A stretch of 64,000 nucleotides of DNA from Areca catechu (taxonomy: Eukaryota; Streptophyta; Magnoliopsida; Arecales; Arecaceae), in contig CM038050.1 in NCBI GenBank assembly GCA_021397845.1, positions 111,651,891-111,715,890 of the forward strand, written 5' to 3'. Of the stretch, positions 55,736 to 64,000 are shown piece by piece. A program made the position numbers and the translations under genes. Position 1 is the first letter of the stretch. The number at the start of each line of letters is the position of its first letter. Under the pieces are notes generated by a model. It was not told where the DNA came from. It ran no database searches and saw only the letters and a list, made by a program, of their open reading frames with translations.

Positions 55736-56300
55736 CAATGAAGAAGGGTTCAAAGAGGAAAAGGAACCCTAAGAGTAGCTTCTTGAAGAAGAAGTCGAGG
55801 AAGCCCTCTGCTGATGGGACCTATTATCACTATAGAAAGCAAGGGTACTGGAATAAGAATTGTAAGTTATATCTTGCAAGTCTGAAGCAGGATACTGGTG
55901 GAGCATCTAAAGGTTTATACATGACATAAATAAACTTGTCATTGAGTTCTTTAGTTTCTGATTCATGGGTATTGAATACCGCATGTGGGTCTTATATCTG
56001 CAAGTCATTACAGGGGTTACAAAGACCTAGAAGCTTGAAAAAGGATGACTTCGAGCTATTCGGTGCGAGTGGTGAACCCATTCAAGCTGAAGCTGTTGGC
56101 ACCTATCTATTGTTATTATCTACCCAGCATTATAAGAAATATTATTTCTACCCAACATAATAATCTTTTAATTCAAGCTGTAGATAATAATAATCTTTTA
56201 ATTCAAGAATATTGCCATTAGGCAATATTCTTGAATTAAAAGATTATTATTACTTACCCAACATTATAAGGAATATTATTTTTATACCTTTGTTGTTGAA
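55736..56300 (+). pseudogene. C2 zinc knuckle and protease, disrupted by a hairpin
   Basis: Basic linker KKGSKRKRNPKSSFLKKKSR, then YYHYRKQGYWNKNC, where both Cys of the CX2C half are Tyr. The protease reads WVLNTACGSYICKSLQGLQR; the catalytic Asp of the DTACGS motif is Asn, so the enzyme would be dead. After GTYLLLLS the sequence is scrambled by a duplicated segment and a 32-bp inverted repeat (56119-56280). Confidence 0.8.
56185..56252. repeat. Perfect 32-bp inverted repeat with 4-nt loop
   Basis: Arms 56185-56216 and 56221-56252 are exact reverse complements around ATTA. A direct copy of 20 bp of the arm (TAATAATCTTTTAATTCAAG) lies at 56158-56177. The unit is flanked by near-copies of TACCCAACATTATAAGGAAT (about 56121, 56148 and 56256). 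Confidence 0.95.
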
Positions 56301-57107
56301 ACAAGTTTATCAAATAAATTTGATGAACCATGGGTGCTCGATTTCTTTTCAAAGAAATTCTTTGGTTATGGTACATTTTTAACGGTCTTTTAATTCTGTC
56401 ACTCAATGATGAGATTATGCTTGTTGAGAACAAGAAAAGAAAGTGAGATGATGTGAATGCCACTTATCTCTGGCATTGTTGTTTAGGTCATATCAGTGAG
56501 TCCAAGATAAACAAGTTGTACAAAGATAGTTTCTTTGAACCTTTTGATTATGAATCATTAGGAACTTGTGAGTCCTATCTCATGGATAAAATAACCAAGT
56601 CTCCATTCACTAGACATGGAGAATGGGAAACTAAGTTGTCAGGTCAAGTACACAGATGTGTGTGGTCCTATGACAACCCAATCCAGAGGAGGATACTCTT
56701 ATTTCATTAGTTTTACTGATAATTTATCGAGGTTCGGTTATGTATATCTTATAAAACACAAGTCCGAAGCCTTTGATAAATTCAAAGAGTATCAAAGAGA
56801 GGTTGAAAAACAAACTAGAAATAGTATTAAAATCCTTCAATCTAATCGAGGAGGAGAATACTTGTCTAGTGAATTTCTTGATTATCTTAAAGATAAAGGT
56901 ATTCTCTTTGAATGGACCCCTCCATACACACCACAGTTAAATGGTGTAGCAAAAAGAAGGAATCATACCTTGTTGGACATGGTACGGTCTATGATGTGCT
57001 TCATGGATCTTCCAGTATCCTTCTGGGGTAATGCCCTAGAGACTACTGTCTACATACTGAACAAGGTGCCATCAAAGGAAGTTAATAGCACTCCAAATGA
57101 ATTATGA
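56301..57107 (+). pseudogene. C2 pre-integrase and integrase
   Basis: Zinc-binding part at 56453: YLWHCCLGHISESKINKLYK. The core frame 56616-57107 (163 codons) reads YTDVCGPMTTQSRGGYSYFI, SFTDNLSRFGYVYLIKHKSE, then LQSNRGGEYLSSEFLDYLKD (the usual Asp of S-D-R-G-G is Asn) and TPPYTPQLNGVAKRRNHTLL. The last catalytic region (N-G-V-.-K/E-R) has Lys for Glu. A stop at about 57105 ends the frame, and the C-terminal part is seen at 57237-57455. Confidence 0.85.
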
Positions 57108-58000
57108 AAAGGGAAAAGGCCAAGTCTTAAGTATTTTAAGATTTGATGTTGCCCTACTTATGTCAGGACTACTTTTGGACATAAGCTAAGTGCTAGGGTC
57201 GATAAGTGTAGGTTTGTAGGATATCCTAAAGAAGGTATGGGATACCTTTTTTACCACCCTACTGGGCAAAAAGTCTTTATCAGTAGGCATGGCACATTCT
57301 TGGAAAAGGAGTTTATCCAAGAAGGGGGTAGTGGGTGGATATTTGAACTTGATGAAGTTCAAGCTACACCTAAAGCAATTTCTCAACAAAATATTCCTAA
57401 GGTTCAGGAACAACTACAATACACACCTCCTCTCTGTAGGTTAGAGAGAGTGTAAAGTACACCCCTCAAATATGGCTTTGTCACTGGGAATGACAATGAA
57501 GCCAGTATCATACAGGATGATGATCCTATGACCTATGCAGAAGCTATCACGAGTAAAGACTCTGACAAATGGCTGGAAGCCATGAAATCCGAGATGGACT
57601 CAATGCACTCTAATCAGGTTTGGATATTAGTTGATCCACCTAAGGGAGTAAATCCAATTGGATGTAAATGGGTCTTCAAGAAGAAGATTAGAGTAGATTG
57701 TCAAGTAGAGACCTACAAGGCCAGGCTGGTGGCAAAATGTTTCAGACAAAGACATGGTATTGACTATGATGAAACTTTTTCACTAGTAGCTATGCTCAAG
57801 TCCATTAAGATATTGCTTGCATAGCTGCATACTACGACTATAAAATCTGGCAGATGGACATAAAGACTGCTTTCCATGTATATCTTGAGGAAGAAGTCTA
57901 TATGTCACAACCAAAGAGATTTGTTTCAAGTGAGAGACCAAACCAAGTATGCAAACTTAAGAAATCCATTTATGGATTAAAGCAAGCATCAAGGAGTTGG
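57108..58000 (+). pseudogene. C2 integrase end and start of reverse transcriptase, cut by C3
   Basis: 57528-57824 reads MTYAEAITSKDSDKWLEAMK, NPIGCKWVFKKKIRVDCQVE and KARLVAKCFRQRHGIDYDET. A frameshift at about 57820 separates it from the KTAFHVYLEEEVYMSQP and YGLKQASRSW stretch. The RT ends there at 58000, before the YVDD motif, because C3 is inserted. The remainder should lie beyond C3 outside this window. Confidence 0.85.
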
Positions 58001-59801
58001 TGAAGGTGAAAACACCTACACCTAGCATACAATATGCAAGAAAATAGGATAGAAGGATATGCATTTTAAAACAATTTTTAAAGCATGCACAGCGGAAGGC
58101 TTGGTAGATAGATCTAAACGATCTACCGATCTGCACGCAATAGGAACTAGCATAAAGATCTAGCATGCATATAACATCAAAAGCAAGAGAATTTATATAA
58201 AAGTACCATACCATTCTATCTCTAAGAGAAGCAGCGGAAGTGCTGTGAGAAGGAAGAAGGTGCTCGAGCCACACATGCATCTGGCCTCTACAAAAAACCC
58301 ATACCTGGGCTCGACTCTGATCAACTCCCTCAGAGTGCTAGCTCTTTGGGATCCTTGGCCGATCTTCTTCTTCCAGGAAGACTAAGAAGAGAGCAGAAAC
58401 TTCTTCCCAAAACCTCTCTTCCCAAGACCTAGCTAGAGTGCTGGGTTACTCACACCCAATCCCGAAACCTCTCACAGCCCTTCTCTATTTCCTCTCTAGA
58501 AGTGTTGTAACTTGTAACCTCTATAGCCTATACAATGACCCTCATTTATAAGTGCAGCCAAGAGAAGGAGAAAGAAGAAGGAGGAGAGATGAGGGGAGAG
58601 AATGGGGGAGAGGATCTAGGCCATACCAAATAGTTCTAACCCATTAAGGTAAGTATAACTTTCATACCATAAAGCCTTCGAGCCAAAACTGGTTTGAATT
58701 CTAAATTCAAACCAGGTCAAAACCTGCCCAAAAACCTCCCATGAAATCCTCTCAGAATTTCTATTCATCACAGGAAGTGTCGACACATCACCAAGTATCG
58801 ACACCTGCAAAATTCCAAGTGTCGACACTTGGAACAAAGTCAATCATATTGACTTCTGGTGACAACAAACGATTCCCAATCATCGATTTGCCACAAGATC
58901 AGATAGAAATCCTCTATGGTGTGTGACCCCATAGGTTCGAACACTAAGCCGGTAGTACTGGAACATTTCCAGTACCAGTCAAAGTCCTCATCTAGCAATG
59001 ATACCCGACATCCGGATAGGTTGAAGATGCAGAGCACCTCACAAGAACCTTTGGCATATGGTTGCCACATAATTCATTCTTTTGACCTCATAATGCTTAG
59101 GATGACCTAGGGTTAGACTGCCAACCCTAATTTGGTTTATCCAGGTCATGTCTCAACCTCACAAGTTCTGTGACTCCTCACAAGAACTACCCTGGCCAAA
59201 GTTTTGCTAAATTGAGACATAGTGAGTCATTCACTCCAAACTATTTGGAGAGGTCAATTCCATCTTAATCACCACCTCTCTACAAGTACTTGACTGTACC
59301 CAGAAACCTTCCATCACTGGATTAGAAACCAGGTAGTCTGGCACCAAAGTATAGTGAGTTGCTTGCAAGCTGCCATGGTGACCTCAGGTCTGAGGGACAC
59401 ATATACCCATACCCTTCATGAGCAACCCTTTGGCAGAAGAGAGCTTTGCAGATGGTCATGTTAAGTGAGATGTCACACATTTCACTTGCATGTCACACCA
59501 GTGTCTCCACACTCCTTTGTTAAGAGGACAACCAACAAATGTGACATACAATAACCTACACTGATACATTGTCATCATATAACAATGTATAATTTGATTG
59601 TGAACCAGTTTAAGAACTACTTGATATATCCTCTCTATATCAAACATTGTAGTTCTAAGGACTCCATCATACAAGAGTTCATTTCAGGAAAAAGTAAATA
59701 TAATGAACAGCCAAAAATAACTTTTATTTATTAAAGAATTCATATATAAGATAGCACAACCGTCTACAGCCTAGACAATTGGCTTTAGGACATAATTTTC
59801 A
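58001..59801 (-). mobile_element. C3 3' LTR
   Basis: 1801 bp, plus-strand ends TGAAGGTG and CATAATTTTCA. Next to it lies a minus-strand purine tract (CAAGTGGGAGTTAT, 59802-59815). TATA-like ACTTATAAATGAGG on the minus strand at about 58540. Three GTGTCGACAC-type motifs occur at 58777-58840. Confidence 0.82.
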
Positions 59802-60348
59802 ATAACTCCCACTTGGACTAAAGCCAATCAATACAGAATCTCATTCCCATTTTCAGTTTACAACAGTCGAGCTCTTGAACTCCGACGGCTTTAGTGAAGG
59901 GGTCAGCCAGGTTTTCCTTTCCATCGATCTTCAGAAGGTCTATGTCACCTCGTTCCACGATCTCTCGTACATGGGGATAGCATCACAGAATGTTCTTTGT
60001 GTGGTGATGAGACTTCGGCTCTTTGGCTTGAGCAATGGCTCCAGTATTGTCACAGTACACTAGAATAGGACCATCAAGGGAAGGTGCTACTCCCAGCTCG
60101 CCAAGGAACTTCCATAATCACACAGCTTCCTTCACTGCATCTGATGCTGCAATGTACTCTGCTTCGCATACTGAGTCCGTCACAGTAGGCTGCTTGGAAC
60201 TTTTCTAGCAGACAGCTCCTCCATTCAGGTTAAAGATAAATCCTGACACACTCTTGCTATCATCCTTATCTGACTGGAAACTAGAGTTAGTATATCCCAC
60301 AAGTTTCAAGTCAGATTCTTCATAAATTAGTCATTGACCCTTAGTATT
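59802..60348 (-). pseudogene. C3 RNase H
   Basis: Degraded minus-strand RNase H between the RT and the purine tract; short patches in different frames correspond to C1 42605-43205 (for example SVCEAEYIAASDAVKEAV-like sequence at about 60120-60180). No open frame of useful length remains. Confidence 0.65.
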
Positions 60349-61521
60349 TCATAAATACTTAAGGATGGTCTTTACCACTTTCCAATGAGCTTCACCTGGA
60401 TCAGACTGGTATCTGCTCACTACACCTGGTGAGTATGCCACATCTGGTCTAGTACACATCATGGCATACATGATAGAACCCACTACTGAAGCATATGGGA
60501 TTCTACTCATGCGCTCTCTCTCCTCGGGAGTTGTCGCACAATTCCTTTTGGAGAGATCAATTCCAGTGCCTATCAAGAGATAGCCTTTCTTGAGATTTTT
60601 TATGCTGAACCGTTTTAGCATGGTGTCGATGTACGCAGATTAGGACAGTCCTAGAAGCCTCTTAAATCTGTCTTTATAGATCTTCATACCTAGTATGTAA
60701 GAGGCTTCACCCAAGTCCTTCATAAAGAACTGAAGATAACCAGACCTTTATTCCTTGCGATGCTGCAATGTCATTCCCAATTAAGAGAATGTCATCCACA
60801 TACAGCACAAGGAATATAATCATAGAACCATTAGCCCATTTGTAAATGCAAGGCTCTTCTCCGTTCCTAACTAAGCCATACGACTTGATACACTTATCAA
60901 ATCGCATGTTCCAACTCCTTGATGCTTCCTTCAGTCCATAGATGGACTTTTGAAGCCTGCACACCTTTGACTCGTCTGTGGATGTGAACCCTTCAGGTTG
61001 TATCATATACACCTCCTCTTCCAACTTACCATTCTTGAAAGCTGTTCGAACATCTATTTGTCAGATTTCATAGTCAAAGTGCATGGCTAAAGCAAGCATA
61101 ATCCGAATGGATTTGAGCATTGCCACAGGATAGAATGTTTCGTCCTAGTGAATACCATAACGTTGACGGTACCCCTTGGCAACCAAACAGGCTTTATAGG
61201 TCTCTACCTATCCATCTGCACCCCTTTTTCTTTTGAAAATCCATTTGTACCCAATGGGTTTTATCCCTTCAGGTGGATCAACCAATGTCCATACATTGTT
61301 GATCTTCATGGACTCCATTTTGGATTTCATGGCTCCTAGCATTTCTCAGAGTCGGACCTCTGAATTGCATCCATATAGGTGATCGGATCCTCATTGTTCT
61401 CATCGAGTTCAATGGGATCACCGTCCCGGACCAAGAAATCGTAGTATCTATTCGGTCGACTCGATACTCTACCGGATCTCTTTAATGGTTCCTGAGTGGG
61501 CTCTGGGTGTGATCTAATCAC
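60349..61521 (-). pseudogene. C3 reverse transcriptase
   Basis: The 60707-61024 frame reads MEEEVYMIQPEGFTS, LQKSIYGLKEASRSWNMRFD and the catalytic IIFLVLYVDDILLIGND. The 60349-60621 frame reads MLKRFSIKNLKKGYLLIGTG, then IPYASVVGSIMYAMMCTRPD and VAYSPGVVSRY. N-terminal parts at 61025-61340 are broken by stops. The 61336-61521 frame holds the linker from integrase (RSGRVSSRPNRYYDFLV) and the DAIQRSDSEKC start of RT. Confidence 0.85.
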
Positions 61522-61559
61522 AACCAGTTTTATGTTGTCTCTTAAATGTGTTGGTTCTT

Positions 61560-62640
61560 CTACTTGTTGAACTCACTAAGTTCAATCTTAGTGGCTATAG
61601 TCCCTTCACCATTAACTCCTTTTCCAAAAAGATAGCCCTAAGACTGACGAACAACTTTTGTCCCTCAGCTAAGTAGAAGTAATACCCCTTAGACTCTTTT
61701 GGATACCCAACAAATAGGCACCGGTCAGACCTAGGTCCAAGTTTGTCCATTTCTAAATGTTTTATATAAGCCGGGCACCCCCAAACCCGAAGGTGTGATA
61801 GTGTCGGCTTACGTCCAGTCCATATCTCATATGGTGTTTTACTAACGGACTTACTTGGAGCCCTATTCAGAAGGTAACAGGCTAATTCTAGAGCATATCT
61901 CCAAAAGGATATCGGTAAAGAAGCAAAGCCCATCATGGACCTAACCAAGTCTAACAGGGTTCTATTCCTCCTCTCAGACACTCCATTTAATTGAGGTGTC
62001 CTTGGATGTATCCACTAAGAGAGAATCCCATTCTCCTCGAGATATGTCAGAAACTTGTCGTAAAGGTATTCACCACCTCGATCGGATCGAAGGATTTTGA
62101 TACACTTTCCAGTTTATTTTTCTACTTTATTATGATATCATTTGAACATTTCAAACGACTCAGATTTTTGTCTCATCAAGAAGACATAACCATACCTCGA
62201 AAGGTAGTCTGTAAAAATAATGAAATAACCATACCCACACCTGGCACTAACATTCATAGGTCTACATACATCAGTATGTATCAGACTTAGAATCTTCTTG
62301 GCTTGTTCAACTTTTTCAATAAAAGGTGACTTAGTCATTTTTCCAAGAAGATAGGACTCACAGGTTGAAAGTGAACTATCTTTACTAAAATTATGGAGAC
62401 CCTCGGTTTTCAACTTGTTTATCCTGTTCCTATTAATATGACATAGACTACAATGCCATAGGTATGCTTCGCTGACATTATCAATCCTAGGGCATTTGCT
62501 AGACGTGTACATTACATTAACAGGTCGCGATAGTACATAGATGCCATCACACATTTGTCCATTCAAAATTACATAACCATTCAAAATGATTTTACAAATA
62601 TCATTCTTTATTAATAGTTTATAACCACACATGGCCAACT
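61560..62640 (-). pseudogene. C3 integrase
   Basis: 61595-61981 (128 codons) reads MSERRNRTLLDLVRSMMGFA, LPISFWRYALELACYLLNRA and WGCPAYIKHLEMDKLGPRSD, with the catalytic-region ERRNRT intact. 62138-62638 (166 codons) carries the zinc-binding YLWHCSLCHINRNRINKLKT and CESYLLGKMTKSPF, then LIHTDVCRPMNVSARCGYGY; Gly of GHI and CGP is replaced by Cys and Arg. The piece between 61981 and 62138 includes stops. Confidence 0.87.
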
Positions 62641-63060
62641 AACCTACAGAAATGACATTCAAAATAAAAGAAGGACAAAAATGACACTCATTCAAAACAA
62701 CAGTACAGGACTCGAAAACAAGTTTAAGGACTCTCAATGCCAGAACTAGAACTCGGCTTCCATTTCTCACATTCAAGAACCTCTCGTCGTCCTCGAATCT
62801 TCTACTAACTTGAAGTCCCTACAAAGAATTGCAAATGTGAATTGGGCTTCCTATATCCAATACCCAGTTAGTAGTATCACAAATAGAGAAACGACAAGGT
62901 GTTATCATATAAATACCTTGTCTCAGACCATCCTGTAGCTTTCTCTTCTTGGAACTGTTCGGGTCAAGGGATGTAATATAAAGAGGACTGTTCCTTTTCC
63001 AATGACCCCACTTCTTGCAGAAGAAGCACTCTGCCTGGCTTTAATCAGCCTTCACTTTCT
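62641..63060 (-). pseudogene. C3 protease and zinc-knuckle region
   Basis: Minus-strand reading gives a knuckle-like CFFCKKWGHWKRN near 63020 (last Cys lost) and the protease site TTNWVLDIGSPIHICNSL near 62860, where the catalytic Asp is present (D-I-G-S). A stop follows shortly after. Confidence 0.7.
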
Positions 63061-63064
63061 TTGC

Positions 63065-63776
63065 CTAACTGGGCCTAGAAGCACTAAGCACCTTTTTCCC
63101 TTTATTATTTTTCTTCTTCCCTTTCTTAAAGGGATGACGCCCTCCCGAAGAACCTCCCACTAGATTCACCATCCCTTTATTCAACTGGTGATTTTTCTCA
63201 TAAGTCTGCAGCAACCCGAACAGACCATGGTAGTTGACTGCAGGCTTATTCATTCTGTAATGATCAAGAAAGTCTAGATAGGAGGAGGGGAGAGAATTCA
63301 AAATCGCATCTTTCCTAAGCTGTTCATGTAAGGGACATCCAAGCTTGCCCCGGTGCTCAATCATCTCGATCATGTACAATACATGATCAGTGATCGAGGC
63401 CCCATCATGCATCTGTGCATTGTAGATGGCACGGAGACCCTGTACCTCTCAACATCGTCTGGTGTCTCGAAAGACTCCTTTAACCTTTGATGGATTTCTT
63501 CCAGTTGGGCTTCCTTGAATTTTTGACTAAACTCGTCGTTCATCGTAGCCAACATATGCATCAGATAATGGTCCTCTCAGAGAGCCACTTCTGATAAGTG
63601 TCTCTGACCGAACTCCGAGCATTGGCAGCAGGGATCTCAGGTGTCAGATTCAATATCACATACAGGATCCGTTCATGCTTCAGGACAATCTTGAGCCTTC
63701 GATACCAGCTATCGAAGTTTTGTCCATTGAGCTTCTCATTATCGAGATGAGACCGGAGTGACAGATTGGAAGACAT
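63065..63776 (-). pseudogene. C3 gag
   Basis: The start MSSNLSLRSHLDNEKLNGQN is followed by FDSWYRRLKIVLKHE in the 63561-63776 frame, the typical copia gag N-terminus (L.G.N...W..r). The frame shifts at about 63561 (63370-63561: QKFKEAQLEEIHQRLKESFE) and at about 63412 (63065-63412: SITDHVLYMIEMIEHRGKLG, ILNSLPSSYLDFLDHY), ending in a Lys-rich tail. So the gag is in three pieces with at least two shifts. Confidence 0.88.
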
Positions 63777-64000
63777 CTGAAAGGAAAACCAAAACTAATT
63801 CGTGTATATGAATTATTAACCTAAAGACATTGACTTTAGTCTAAAGGTCCCTCCCACTATTTTGCTTAGATTGGTAGCCTCTACCTCCAATCCGAGGAAT
63901 TACTTTAATTCCTTAGCGGGTACTAGAGTTCAATAGATAACACATGAGCCCGACTTTGGTTGGCCCACCCATGCATGTCTAAAGGTAGGTTCTTTAACCA
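63777..64000 (-). other. Start of the C3 leader
   Basis: Noncoding. It has two CCTCCCACTATTTTG / GGTAGCCTCTACC-type stretches and no gene. The 5' LTR should be beyond the window edge. Confidence 0.5.

Larger units (their letters stand above)
39960..58000 (+). mobile_element. Ty1/copia element C2, 5' part, with three insertions
   Basis: C2 starts TGATGCATGGG at 39960. After only 12 bp its 5' LTR is broken by C1 (39972-49892) and resumes at 49898. Leader, gag, protease, integrase and part of RT follow on the plus strand, with a solo LTR at 52761-54382. RT stops at 58000 where C3 enters. The rest of C2, if present, lies beyond the window. Sequence similarity with C1 in LTR and pol shows the same family. 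Confidence 0.8.
58001..64000 (-). mobile_element. Ty1/copia element C3, 3' part, running off the window
   Basis: Starts TGAAGGTGAAAACACC right after the interrupted C2 RT; the preceding pentamer is GTTGG. One LTR (58001-59801), purine tract, RNase H, RT, integrase, protease, gag and the beginning of the leader follow on the minus strand. The 5' LTR and second target duplication are beyond 64000. Related to but distinct from C1 and C2 in LTR sequence. Confidence 0.88.

Noticed and set aside
57996..58000. Target duplication GTTGG for C3
   Set aside because: Only one side is in the window, so the duplication cannot be confirmed.

Overview
This window is plant nuclear heterochromatin-type DNA. 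It is almost wholly LTR retrotransposons, nested several layers deep. The plant assignment rests on Ty1/copia elements with an initiator-Met-tRNA-type primer site (TGGTATCAGAGC), a Ty3/gypsy element with the extra RNase H seen in the plant Tat (Ogre/Retand) group, a chromodomain-bearing gypsy element, and a SIRE-like element with a plant-transposon-type third ORF. The species cannot be fixed from this sequence; a large-genome angiosperm, perhaps a monocot, is my guess. No intact host gene, tRNA, rRNA or CRISPR array was seen.

Layout. 1-4.7 kb: 3' part and 3' LTR of a SIRE-like copia element (+). 4.7-13.6 kb: a Tat-group gypsy element (-), here G1, with gag, protease, RT, two RNase H segments and integrase all decayed. 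Its integrase is split by a solo SIRE-type LTR at 5532-7020. 13.1-13.65 kb: a ~74-bp minisatellite. 13.65-13.94 and 24.42-26.5 kb: low-copy-looking DNA. It flanks a copia element (C0, 13938-24415, perfect GAAAA target duplication) whose 3' LTR carries a non-autonomous element (LARD, 18553-24160). 26.5-27.46 kb: a ~184-bp tandem array. 27.46-28.7 kb: a lone LTR-like block. 28.7-39.3 kb: a second Tat-type element (G2, -), interrupted in its protease by a chromovirus (G3, 29012-37102). G3 in turn carries a solo LTR (31854-33685, ACTAG duplication). 39.3-39.96 kb: an AT-rich LTR fragment. 39.96-58.0 kb: copia C2 (+). It was hit by copia C1 (39972-49892, -) only 12 bp into its 5' LTR, by a solo LTR (52761-54382) in its leader, and by copia C3 (58001 to beyond the window, -) in its reverse transcriptase.

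The target-site duplications and restored reading frames give a relative order of events: hosts C0, G1, G2 and C2 are older than their inserts. All coding sequences are interrupted by stops or deletions. The best preserved is the 326-codon RT frame of C1. The least routine signals are the tandem arrays linked to Tat elements, a perfect 32-bp hairpin in C2, a hairpin-forming motif repeated four times in the leaders of both C1 and C2, and two deletions with visible microhomology. I found no evidence for a new non-transposon system.
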